DNA from: Sporisorium sorghi
Lineage: Eukaryota > Basidiomycota > Ustilaginomycetes > Ustilaginales > Ustilaginaceae
Reading direction: 5' to 3'
Assembly (NCBI GenBank): GCA_023212695.1
Contig: JALCCG010000302.1
Location: forward strand, 1-24,836
Length of the DNA: 24,836 nucleotides
A program made the position numbers and the translations under genes. The notes below the pieces were generated by a model. The model was not told where the DNA came from and made no database searches. It saw only the letters and a list, made by a program, of their open reading frames with translations. Shown piece after piece: positions 1 through 9,647 of this stretch (its first letter is position 1; every line of letters starts with the position of its first letter).

Positions 1-2
1 AT

Positions 3-3000
3 TTGAATTGGAATTTTCAAGTGGCCCACCTTCCAGCAGAGCCAGATGTGTCTCAAAAGTCAAACCCAGCCCTCGACGGGCTTGGAACCCTGCCCTCCCT
101 AGCCTACGTTGTTCTCGGTTCGTTCAACATTGTGTTCGCTTTGTGCACCAAGTCCAAGTACCTTTCGACTGCATCAAACGCGAGCAAAAGTGGCTGCAGT
201 CGGAACAAACTGTTTAAGCTGACGGTCCCCGGTCTGCTGGTTGCCATCTCACTAGCACGCCTTGTTGCCTTTCTTGGATCGATGCAGTTGATCGCGCGCT
301 CGGTACCGTGCACAGGTTGCTGGTCCCGGCGCTTGCTGCGAGATTGGCAGCAGCAACCGTTCTCGCCATAGGTGCACATGTACAATGGGATCGCTGTCCA
401 CGTTCCAGTACCACCAGCGTCGTATTCTTGACCCTCAGCGTCATCTTTGATGCAGTTTGGATACGAACTCTAGCAATGGCTGGATTCGTTGCAACCGCAG
501 CTTTCGCTGTCTCGGTCGTTAGCGTCGCAAGTCTGCTCGTCTGCTTGGCGGCAGAGTGTCTTTCGAAGCGAACGCTGCTCGCCGAGGCTTGGCAACAGCC
601 TGCCATTCACGCGGACCAAGGCGACAACGTTGCGCATCAACTCGTCCAACTATCCGATGTCAAGCCGTCCCAGGCTCTCACTGCAAGCGTCCTCTCGCGT
701 GCCGCTCACTTTTGGCTCCTTGCCACCATTTGGCGTGGCCACGATCAAGAATTAACTTTGGACCACTTGGAGCAACCCGATGATCCAATCCAGGTCCAAA
801 TGGACATCAACGCCTTCCAACGCAGATGGAAGCACGTTTGCACACACAGCGTCGGAGGGCCAGGACCGAACGCCCTCGCTTGGACGGTCCTTTCGACGTT
901 TCGAGCTACGCTCCTGCGACCTGTGCTGCCCAAGCTTCTTTTCATTGCCGTATCGTTCGCCCAGCCCTTCTTGATCGAACGCACAACTTCATACCTCCAC
1001 AGCATAACCGACCCGCTTGCTGCTGAACCAAGCTATCACGGATGGGGACTGGTTGCAGCTTACGCTCTGGTCTACTCGCTCACGGCACTCCTTACCGTCC
1101 ACTACCAATCCATCGTGGACGACTCGGCATGTAGAGTGCGTCGAACGCTCGTTTCGATCATCTACCAGAAATCTCTCCGACTCCATCAAGATGCTGCATC
1201 CTCTACAGGTGCTGGAGGTGCGACGACGCTCATCAGCGCCGACATGGAACGCGTATGCAACGGCATTGTGCTGATCCACGAATTGTGGGCATCGTTGCTC
1301 CAGATCGGCATCGCACTTTGGCTGGCTTATGATCAGATCTCATACGCCTTCGTCGTCCCTGTCGTCATGACCGTTATCAGCATCGTCCTCACCACCTACA
1401 TCAGCAACCGCATGCGTGCGATCGTGGTCAGATGGACGAAAGCCATGCAGACACGCGTAAAGACGGTCACCAACGTCATGAACAACATCGTCTCGATCAA
1501 GCTCTCTTCCCGCTTTGCCACAATCACCCATCGATTGACGGCTCTGAGGAAAGTGGAGCTAGCAGCGTTCAAAGCGGCTATGTGGGTAGCTACGCTGTTA
1601 GTGGTTGCGGCCAACGACTTGGAGAACTACACGACACTGTTGACGCTTGTCGCTTACTCGGCAATTGCCCAGAGTGGGAAAGGAGGAGGAGGGACTTTGG
1701 ACACGACCAAGCTGTTTACCGTCATCTCGGTACTGACACTGCTACGCAACCCATTGTTCTTGCTGGCGCAGTACGGACCCATGATCTTGGCTGCCTTGGG
1801 TGCTTCAGTCGGCATCCGAGACTTCTTGCTCAAACCAGAACTGCAACCGCAGCAACAGCAGAGTCGAGACGTCGACGGCGATTACGTCAACACTGACGGT
1901 GCAGTCATTGCAACGAGGAACCTCACCCTCACTACTACTACTGCTGCTGCGGGCAAGACGCTCCTCACCAACCTCAACGTGGTGGTCAAACAAGGTCAAT
2001 TGGTCTGCAAACCGGCAAATCTTCGCTCCTTCTCGCCCTTCTTGGCGAAGTTTCTCCGATTCATTCAGATCATCTGTTCGTCCAACGTGATCCCCTCCAC
2101 GGCATAGCGTACTGCGCCCAGTCTGCGTGGCTTCAGGACGCATCCATCCGGGACAACATCCTCTTCCATTCCCCCTTCGACGCCGCTCACTACCATGCGG
2201 TGTGCTGGTGCTTGGACCTCGAACACGATTTCTCTGCCATGCCCGACGGTGACGCTACAGCCGTGGGTCCTCAAGGCACCAAGCTCTCTGGCGGCCAAAA
2301 GAGTCGAGTCGCTCTAGCGAGGGCCCTGTACAGCAAAAGCCCGCTGTTGATGCTCGACGACCCTCTGGCGGCGTTGGATGCCTCGACAAGTGTCAAAATT
2401 GTATCGAGGCTCTTCGTGCGTCAACCCGAGGTAGAGGAGCAGATGCCGCCCGCAGCAAGACTGTTGTTGGGTGGAAGAACGGTTGTGCTAGCTGCGCATA
2501 CAGTTCCGCTGGGGTTGGAACCAGACGTGTCGATCAAGCTCAGCTTGAACAAGGAGACGAGCGAAACCATCTCGCAAGCTACCGTCGAATATGCTAGAGA
2601 AGGACAACGCGTGACGTTCCCACCGCCGACGCTGGAGATCGAGCAGACCCAGCATAGCGCGGCTTCTTCGCTAAAGTCTGCACCCAACGACGACGCTGTC
2701 AAACCAGACAGATCGACATCGTCTCCTCATCCACGATCGCAACTCCGACCATGGCAAGCATTCAAGTTCTATTGTCATACAACTGGGATCGGACACGTCA
2801 TCGTCTACATTGGCTTCAGCATCTTCGCCGCGGTCTCCCTCATGGCGATCAACCTCTACCTCTACTTTTGGTCAAATGCCAACGATCGACACCCCAACTC
2901 GCACATTTGGGCATGGATCGGAGGATATGCAGCTGTGGTGACCATCAACTCTCTCGCGTTGACGGGACAGATCTACTACCTCTTCGTCCGCGTTGCTCAA

Positions 3001-4632
3001 TCGTGTGCACACAGGATGCATGCGCTGCTTATCAAGTCGACCTTGGCTGCACCACTCTCGTACTTCCTCAACACTTCGGGCGGAAGCATCGTCAACCGCT
3101 TCAGCCAGGATTTGTTCGTATCGGACAACGATATGACGAAAGCGATCTTCAACGTCTCGTCGAACCTGGGAGTGGTATTGGGAAGTGTGGTGTTGCTGTC
3201 CTTGGCCTCACCGTGGTTCTTGCTCGTCCTGCCCGTGCTCTTGCCGGCGCTGTGGTTGATCAAGAGCTTTTATCTCCGAACGTCTGGTCAGGTGCGAAAG
3301 CTGGATCTGGAGTCCAAGAGTCCACTATATACGCTGTTCGGAGAGACCATTGATGGTATCGTCACCATCCGTGCTTTTGCGGGACACAGAGTCTTTACGA
3401 GGTTGAACGAGGTGCTGGTATCACGCAGTCAGAGGGCGTTCTTCTTGAACCTCTCGCTGATGCGCTGGTTGACTCTCGTCTCGGGTCTGATTGTTGCCGG
3501 GATCTCGACAGCGTTCTGCTCGCTCAGCGTTGGACTGGCACAGCACAGTGCCGGAAACGCAAATCAAGACACGGTGGGCTGGGTAGCGGTCGGATTGACG
3601 CAGCTGATGATGCTGACGGGAGCGATCACGATGCTCACCAAGGCATGGACCCAGCTCGAATTGTGTCTGGTCGCCATCGAACGTCTACAGCAGGTAGCGA
3701 GACTGGAAGCCGAGGCCGATCCTCACTCCTCCACCACCACCACCTTGTCACTCCCGACGGCTGCATCCTCACTCGGCGCACACATCACCGCCACTTCGAT
3801 CAACGTCGCCTACACCCATCCTTCCACCTCCATCTGCACGCCTGTGCTTCACAACCTTTCGTTCACCTTCCAACCCGGCGAGAAGATCGCAGTGGTCGGT
3901 CGAACAGGGAGCAGCAAATCCTCGCTCATCTCGGCGCTGTTACGATTCGCTCTGATTTCGTCTGGCACCATCTCTTTAGATGGTGATGACGCCAGCCGTC
4001 TCAGCTTGGCAGAGTTGAGGAGGAGAGTGTTGGTGTTGCCTCAACAGGCAGTGGTGATCAGCAGCTGCACACTGCGTCAAAACCTGTGTGTGCTTGTTGA
4101 CGACAATGTCCAAGTGGCGGATTCGGATCTTTTCCAAACGCTGAAGCGCGTTTCGCTCGACCAACTAGCTGCCAAGTTGGGAGGATTGGACATACCTCTC
4201 GATCAGGTGCAAGGAGAGGAGATGCAGCTAAGCAATGGCCAAAAGCAGCTGCTTGCACTCGCGCAGCTGCTGGTCGCCTGCCAAGTCATCCGAGCCCGCC
4301 ATGACGGCAGGGGAGCAAAGGGAACGCTGTTGATTCTCGATGAGCCGACGGCATCCCTCGACGATGCCGGCGATGCCCTCTTGCGCGGGCTCTTGCAGGA
4401 TTCGAGTGCCTTTGGCGGATTTACGACGCTCATCGTGAGTCATCGGTTTGGTCCAATTCGGGGGTGCGATAAGATTTTGCTTCTGCGCAAACATGTCGCC
4501 AGCGGTAGAGGAGACGAGGCGGAGGGCAAGGAGGTCGACTCGTTTGAGTTTGGGCCGCCAAAAGCGCTCTTTGAAGCGGAAGGCTCGACATTTAGCGCAC
4601 TGGCCCGTGACGCTGGTGTCCTCACGTGGTGA
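3..4632 (+). pseudogene. ABCC/MRP-type ABC transporter, 5'-partial, two frame breaks
   Basis: This is a full-size ABC exporter of the MRP type; the family moves glutathione conjugates, drugs or metabolites across the plasma or vacuolar membrane. It reads in three frame segments: 3 to about 300 (TMD0 helices), about 300-2010 (rest of TMD0, lasso, first six-helix domain) and about 2011-4632 (NBD1, TMD2, NBD2). NBD1 has signature LSGGQK and Walker B LLMLDDP (2285-2370). Its Walker A is reduced to TGKSS just at the second frame break. NBD2 has P-loop GRTGSSKSS (normally GSGKSS), signature LSNGQ, Walker B LLILDEP and H-loop SHR (3895-4445). The gene runs off the left edge. There are no other stops over 4.6 kb, so decay is recent or the breaks are assembly errors. 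I see no GT-AG intron that would repair either break. Family certain; substrate unknown; pseudogene status likely, not proven. Confidence 0.8.
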
Positions 4633-5145
4633 ACCATTCACCCGCTCCATTCGTGTTGCATACTGTACAAGGGTCAGGGAATCGATCAAATCTTTTTTCA
4701 TGGTGCCGGAAGAATTCGATGTGGAGCAAACAAGAAAGTGACCCGAAGACGATCGTCGCCAACACGACATTGACACACTGCAATAAAGTCAAGTTTCAGC
4801 ACCATCTATTGACTGACGCGACCTTGAGTCGGACACATGTAGATACCAATACAAAAGCCGCCTGCTACTCTGAACAAGAAATCGGTTGGACCTGACGCTA
4901 GATCTTGTTCCGCTCCATGTCGTTAGTGCGGCGCATCGAAGATGCTCGAAACTCGGCGAAAAGGAAGAGTGACTCGGCGAAGAGAAGGGTGATTAGACAG
5001 AAAGAAGAGTCACTCGGCGAAGCGAAGAGGGAAGAGGAGAAAATTCAATGGGTAGCTCTACTCTGCTGGAAGCGATCGAAATCATATTCGAATCGAAGGC
5101 CAAGTCAGCTGGCAGCCATCCCATCCGTGAGGCGCTTCGGCCCCT
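4633..5145. other. Convergent intergenic spacer
   Basis: This is the shared 3' flank of the ABC transporter and the peroxygenase gene, whose stop codons face each other. No credible reading frame or RNA gene is visible. It must hold both 3' UTRs. A purine-rich block with repeated ACTCGGCGAA lies at 4951-5021 and is listed separately. Confidence 0.6.
4951..5021 (+). repeat. Short direct repeats of ACTCGGCGAA
   Basis: Three exact copies of ACTCGGCGAA start at 4951, 4972 and 5012, each followed by a purine-rich AAG/GAAG stretch. The spacings of 21 and 40 bases suggest a decayed tandem array of about 20 bp with one unit lost or diverged. No function is apparent. Confidence 0.7.
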
Positions 5146-6612
5146 TTACTTGGCAGCGCTGCGACGACGCTTCTTGAGGCCGAGCAAGTTGGTCAGAACG
5201 CCGCTCTGACCGTTGCTCTCGATCTTGGATCCGGGGAACTTGCTGTACTGGGCAGCAATGTTCGAGTTGAAGCTGTCACAGGGGTTGTTACCGGCAGTCG
5301 CCAGCTTCTGCCAAGGAGCGGTGAGGTACTTTGCGACAAAGTCGAGAGCCTGTCCGGCAGCCTTGTAGAGCACGTTGATCTGGGTCGGCACCAGCTCCTC
5401 GATACCAATCTGGTAGAGGTAGCAAGCGAGGGCCTGCGGGTCCTTGGCCAGGGTCTCGAAGTTGTACAGACCACCGGTCAGGTTACCGACGTCGACACCG
5501 GTGAAGGTGTTGACCTTGCCGGCGTTGCCGCCGACACTGAGCAGACTGGGGTCGATGGAAGCGGCGTCGAGGAGGGTCAGGACGATGTCATCCAGACCGA
5601 AGGTGGCGCCGAGCGGACGACGGGTCCAGCTGGGCAGCAGCCTCTCGTGGCCGGGCGTGTACTTGAGACCCTGCGAGGTTCGCTCGACGGAGAAGAAGGC
5701 CAAAAGGTTCTTCTCGTCAAGGTACAGTCGGTTGTAGCCGTTCTCGTCCACCGTGTTGTTAGCCGCAAACTCAGCGACGAATCGTTCGGCAGCGGTCGTG
5801 ACGACAAGCCCACCGAAAGCCGAGTTGAAGAACAGCGGGTTGATCGCCACCGACTGGTGCCATCGGTTGGACTTGTGCTGCAGCATCAGCTCGGCAGTGT
5901 AGATATCCTTGCCTTCGGTCTGGTCGTTGTTACCGAGATCGAGAAGGTCCTGGAAGTAGGGAAGGTGGACCTGGACATTGTCGTGGTTGGCACCGGGCTG
6001 GTAGTAATCCTGACGGACAATCGAGGCATCCCCCTCGTAGATGTTGTGCGCGTCAATACCGCCAGGAGTACCGAGGAGGAGGTTGGTGATCGCTCCGAGA
6101 CCTTGGGACTGGTAGGGACCACCGATGGACCAGGTGAGGTCGAGGATGTTGCCGTTGAACACCGTAGCATAGGCGCTCAGGGCAAGGCCGAGGTCAGCTT
6201 CGACACCGAACACTTTGCCGATGGCATCGATTGCCTGATACAGGTTGGTTACACCGTTACGGTTGAGATAACCGTGGTTGGCCAGCAAGTTGAGACCGGG
6301 ACAAGGGCCACGGATGTCGTTGGGACCGGGAGGGATGAACTTGTGCTCGTCGGACGTCAGGTCGACATACTGCTCCTGGGCGTTGTACTTGAAGCTGGCA
6401 GGGTTGATGAGAGCGTGCAAGGTGCGTTGCTCGAAGCCAGTGTTGCCGCTTTCGTTGGTGGCTCGCTTGTAAATCTCCTTGCCTGCCTTGATCTGGGCGG
6501 CCCTCTCGATGAAGGCAGAGTAGTCGACTTTGTTCAGGTCGGCATAGGCGGGGAAGGCAGCGACACTGCCGAGCAGCACGGATAGAATGGGGAAGAGAGC
6601 CAAGAGCTTCAT
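5146..6612 (-). CDS. Secreted haem-thiolate peroxidase/peroxygenase (peroxidase family 2)
   Basis: This 488-residue protein belongs to the chloroperoxidase/unspecific peroxygenase superfamily: extracellular haem-thiolate enzymes that use H2O2 to halogenate or hydroxylate organic substrates. Residues 1-19 are a hydrophobic signal peptide. The haem-ligand motif is P103-C104-P105, with C104 the proximal thiolate, followed by GLNLLANHGYLNRNG (106-120). The second motif, E193-G194-D195-A196-S197 with R200, carries the catalytic glutamate. The EGD form with a nearby Arg is the peroxygenase variant; classical chloroperoxidase has EHD. The length exceeds the usual 260-380 residues because of a long C-terminal part ending in the basic tail KKRRRSAAK. 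The start has A at -3 and places the signal peptide exactly at the N-terminus. No intron is seen. Family assignment is firm; peroxygenase versus peroxidase activity is inferred from the motif. Confidence 0.9.
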   Translation of the reverse strand: MKLLALFPILSVLLGSVAAFPAYADLNKVDYSAFIERAAQIKAGKEIYKRATNESGNTGFEQRTLHALINPASFKYNAQEQYVDLTSDEHKFIPPGPNDIRGPCPGLNLLANHGYLNRNGVTNLYQAIDAIGKVFGVEADLGLALSAYATVFNGNILDLTWSIGGPYQSQGLGAITNLLLGTPGGIDAHNIYEGDASIVRQDYYQPGANHDNVQVHLPYFQDLLDLGNNDQTEGKDIYTAELMLQHKSNRWHQSVAINPLFFNSAFGGLVVTTAAERFVAEFAANNTVDENGYNRLYLDEKNLLAFFSVERTSQGLKYTPGHERLLPSWTRRPLGATFGLDDIVLTLLDAASIDPSLLSVGGNAGKVNTFTGVDVGNLTGGLYNFETLAKDPQALACYLYQIGIEELVPTQINVLYKAAGQALDFVAKYLTAPWQKLATAGNNPCDSFNSNIAAQYSKFPGSKIESNGQSGVLTNLLGLKKRRRSAAK

Positions 6613-6703
6613 CTTTCGGGTAGGGAAGGGCGGGGGAAGGTAGGGGGGCAGGTGGAGAGTTGAGAGACGAAGATCAAATCACTGGCCTCTCTGGGACCGA
6701 GTT

Positions 6704-6709
6704 CTTATA
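6704..6709 (-). promoter_or_regulatory. Putative TATA box of the peroxygenase gene
   Basis: On the - strand the sequence GGTATAAGAA lies about 92-100 bases upstream of the peroxygenase start codon. That distance allows a short 5' UTR. It is a single short match, so it is only a candidate. Confidence 0.4.
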
Positions 6710-6793
6710 CCTTTTTGCCCGGTCTTACAAAGTCGTTCGGACTGTTTATGCTCCTTGCTTGAGACACAAACGATGCGAACCAAACACCGTCGG

Positions 6794-6965
6794 GACAGCT
6801 TCGCCAACCGACGCCGACCAAAGTTTCCTTCAACGATTTCCTGCATCGATTGCGATATGCGATAGCCTCTCGAACCGACGTCGACCAAACTTTCTCCCAA
6901 CGATTTCTTGCATCGATTGCGAATTGCGACAGCTTCTCCGATTGACGTCAACCAGAGTTTCTCGC
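6794..6965. repeat. 67-bp tandem repeat, about 2.6 copies, upstream of the peroxygenase gene
   Basis: Unit 1 spans 6794-6860 and unit 2 spans 6861-6927, both exactly 67 bases and alignable without gaps. A partial, more diverged third unit runs from 6928 to about 6965. Shared blocks include GA(C/T)AGC, CCGACG(C/T)CGACCAAA and TGCATCGATTGCGA. The array sits about 180-350 bases upstream of the peroxygenase start, in the expected promoter. It does not look coding in any frame. Confidence 0.85.
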
Positions 6966-7600
6966 TTCGATTCAGAAGATGCGGTCGGGCGACGGTACGT
7001 TCGAGTGCAGAAGGATGGCGCCATACTCAAGCGAGAACTGATGGGACCGACCGTGTTTCTTCTTGGAATAAGCTCAACGATGCTGGAAGCGAGAGAGAGA
7101 GATGCGGATGGCGTTGAGGGAAGAAAGTATACCGTCGGTTGCTTCGGGCGGGGCAAGCTGAGTCGGAGGCCGACCTGTCGAAGCGGCATTTTGGAAGGGA
7201 CAGTTGATTCTTTGGAACGTTTCCGAGAATGTCTCGAGCGAGTGGACCAATCAGAGTCGAAAGGTTTGAAGTGGATGAGGTGATAGCATCGTCGGTGGTG
7301 GTGGTGTTGCACTTGATGGACCCCGGGATGGACCCGTGGGGCTGGCTAGCGCTGCCAAGTACGATTTACCGTATGCATTGCAGATCCGCTGGTGAAGATC
7401 GGTGGGGTTCTGTCATGTATGCGTCGAATAACGCCATCCAAGGGTCTGCAGTGGTATAGCGGGCGCCAACCACGTGTAACCGAGATCGCGTGCGAAAACC
7501 CACCAAAGCACGTCAAAAATGTCATTCTTCCCAGTCTAATTTAGCGCTCCTTCGGTTTTCATTACCGAGGAGCAGCACGCCCCTCCGACGGTGAAGCAGC

Positions 7601-7662
7601 GTTTGCTTGCTGTTTGCTTGCTGTTTGCTTGCTTGCTGATTCTGGCTGTTGTTGTTGTTGTT
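7601..7662. repeat. Simple tandem repeats: 11-bp unit x3 and (GTT)5
   Basis: GTTTGCTTGCT occurs in three perfect consecutive copies from 7601 to 7633. A (GTT)5 run follows at 7648-7662. These are microsatellite/minisatellite sequences in non-coding DNA. Confidence 0.85.
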
Positions 7663-8455
7663 CTTGCTCGCCTGTCTGTCGCTTACCGCTAGCCGCTGCC
7701 GCCAAGAATTCATTTACCGTAGCTGTCGACTTGTGCATCGCTGCGAGTCAGCACAAAAATATCCCGGCGAAGATTGCTCACAGATCTCGTCTCCGAGTCA
7801 GACGTGCAAGTCCCCGAGCTGCTCCTTGTTTCTTCTCGTCTCCTCGCCATTTCTGTATACTTTGACGTAGGCTGAATGGTATGAGATGTCGGTGACGTGC
7901 GCCTGGATCAGCATGCAGGACAATAAAGAGCTGAATTTGCCCAATGGCATGTCATCTCTTCGTTACGTGATTACTCAGGCGATCCGAGTCAAGACACGCA
8001 AGACGCGCAACGAAGTGCCTGGATCCAAACACCGGCCCTTGCACATCTGAATTCAAAGTGCCATAGCCGCTGCAAAGGCAGATTCAAGAACAAGTTGATT
8101 GGACAGAGGCTGTCGAAACGAATCCGTGGCGAGAAAACAAGATGAGACGAGGACCATTGCGCCATCGTGGACGAGCGCAACACGAGCCGATTTAGCACGT
8201 TCCCACGGACGAGTCAAGGTTGTCTCGACCTTTTTCACTTTTTCCTCGAATCAGAAGCGCCCATTTGCAATGCCAACAAGCTTCCGAGGAGGGTCGTCGA
8301 AATGTTTCTACCGGAAGCAAGAAGAGATGGTGGAGAAGGACGGCGTCATGTTGGCAGCCGGTGCCGCGGTTGCTGAAACAGACGGCCTCCAGACAGGGGT
8401 CAGTCAGAGGAGGCTGGCTTGTCGCTAGGGCGCGCAGGTCTGTCCAACTTGATGA

Positions 8456-8746
8456 AAAAGACGTACGCATGGCGGTCGACTGTGCGAGGGGACGTTCTCT
8501 GATCGACCCGACACCATTTCGGCTCTGACGATCCTCGAGACAGCATTCGCTTGCGACGTGACCGAGGGGCACAGCAAAAACAAGCTTGCGCAGCTTCTTT
8601 TGGTGTTGGTCTGCCTTCAATTCTCCCTGAGCTCCCCCGTTGAGCTGCCGGACAGCGACCGTCTCTGGATCCTTGCTGAGCGTGCTGTTTACATGTTCAA
8701 CCACCTCTTGGCTTTCCCGCATCTCGGCAAGCGGGGCAAAATTTGA
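8456..8746 (+). pseudogene. Coding-like relic with a hydrophobic segment, no ATG
   Basis: The frame is open from after a double TGA at 8450-8455 to TGA at 8744-8746 but contains no upstream ATG. The translation has a signal-peptide-like core (LAQLLLVLVCLQFSLSS) followed by PVELPDSDRLWILAERAVY and a short tail. Many third codon positions are C or G, as in the intact genes nearby. A second coding-like stretch lies upstream at about 8215-8330 in another frame (contains DLFHFFLESEAPICNANKL). This may be the eroded end of a gene, but an ATG-initiated frame also exists on the opposite strand (8192-8722), so even the strand is uncertain. I recognise no family. Confidence 0.25.
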
Positions 8747-9088
8747 CTAAAAGCCAATGTCAATGTCGCTGACTCGACCCGCCTCACATGCGTTTTGGCA
8801 AGTCTCGATCTGGCCAAGGATGCGAGCACAGCTCTTGTTGCCCGTGGCAAACTTGGTGTAGTCGATAAACTCGAGCTGCAGAGCGCTAGTGACCTCGGAG
8901 ATCGATAAACACACGTAGAGAAATCTGTCGTACCTGGTGACGGTGGGAGCCGCCTCACAGCTGTCGTCGCCGCCAGCCTGTCTAGGCAGAAAGACTTTAC
9001 ACGTAGACAGGTGCCAATAAGAGGCGGCGCCTAACGTCCACCATGAAGTCTCTCTGCAGGCACCTTCGTCGGCCGTCTCGATCGCCGT
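8747..9088 (-). pseudogene. Cysteine-rich secreted-protein-like frame, start missing (relic or 3' exon)
   Basis: The frame encodes 113 residues with seven cysteines (C11, C30, C44, C60, C87, C97, C101 counted from the codon after the upstream TAG). It includes YDRFLYVCLSISEVTSALQL and CARILGQIETCQNAC. Codons are mostly C/G-ending and the translation looks like a folded small protein, typical in size and cysteine content of secreted fungal proteins. Directly upstream the same frame is interrupted by TAG (9091-9089) and TGA. An intron is possible: GTATAA at 9209 and TAG at 9089 would give a 121-nt phase-0 intron joining frame QLALHHLQ to this one, but that exon has no ATG and meets a stop at about 9302. 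Either a decayed gene or one whose first exon I cannot identify. No known family recognised. Confidence 0.4.
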
Positions 9089-9647
9089 CTATCGCACGAC
9101 TTTGTTGATGTGGCAGGATAGACAGGCCGAGGTCTGCACATCAGCTCAATTTGACGCTTTAGGCGACTGGAGACTTGGCATATGACCTTGAGCAGCAAGC
9201 CCATTATACTTGTAGGTGATGCAAAGCCAGCTGTGGAGCCTGAGCCAGATTCAAGCAATTGACGAGAGGGCGCAAGAGAGATCGCGACGTGTTTTGGATT
9301 CAGTAGCTCGGAGCTAGCATTGTCATGTAGCGGTCGCGGAAAGAGTCGTTTCGACGGATGACGACGGCTGTCTGAGTTGTGGCGTGGCGCGACGGAAGCT
9401 GCAGCGGAGCTCGTTGTGGAAGCCAGACGCGCGTCGCATGCAGCAGGATTGATTGATTGATTTATTTATTTTTTTTTTCGAAAAGAAATGAATTTTTTGG
9501 ACCCTGAAAAGTCGTAAACTTCCGCTCGACCTTCGCATCAACCTTGACACCGATCCACCACCATCGCGACCAGCACCCATCTCCCACGGCCGGGCGAAAT
9601 TCGAGTCAGCTCTACGGGGTGCCCTCCCTACCACCGCTCGCTCGCTC
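9089..9647. other. Upstream region of the Rrn6-like gene with more coding-like debris
   Basis: The part next to 9648 is the expected promoter/5' UTR of the Rrn6-like gene. A T-rich run (TTTATTTATTTTTTTTTT) lies at about 9461-9478. On the - strand, 9302 to about 9420 reads as coding-like codons (contains VVIRRNDSFRDRYMTMLAPS, then TGA), in the same frame as the possible first exon of the cysteine-rich relic. I see no intact gene. Confidence 0.4.

Larger units (their letters stand above)
6613..8146. other. Gene-poor interval with the peroxygenase promoter and simple repeats
   Basis: Apart from the TATA candidate, the 67-bp repeat and the simple repeats at 7601-7662, I find no supported gene here. 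Open frames exist (for example 6660-7283 on the + strand), but they start at non-ATG codons, have low-complexity Arg/Ser-rich translations and show no family motif. The proximal few hundred bases are probably the 5' UTR and promoter of the peroxygenase gene. Confidence 0.55.

Noticed and set aside
1990..2200. An intron bridging the two main ABC transporter frames
   Set aside because: The lost frame resumes within about 5-20 bases, too short for an intron, and any longer intron would delete the remaining Walker A bases.
5647..6585. A 312-codon frame antisense to the peroxygenase gene
   Set aside because: It is a Val/Gly-rich mirror of a real gene with biased third positions and has no family motif.
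6794..6965. The 67-bp repeat as a CRISPR array
   Set aside because: The repeats are directly adjacent with no spacers, diverged, and lie in a eukaryotic genome.
6660..7283. A 207-codon open frame on the + strand upstream of the peroxygenase gene
   Set aside because: It begins at TTG, crosses the 67-bp tandem repeat and the TATA candidate, and its translation shows no domain or gene-like composition.
8192..8722. An ATG-initiated 176-codon frame on the - strand
   Set aside because: No recognisable motif, little third-position bias, and the opposite strand reads at least as gene-like. Kept only as an alternative to the + strand relic.
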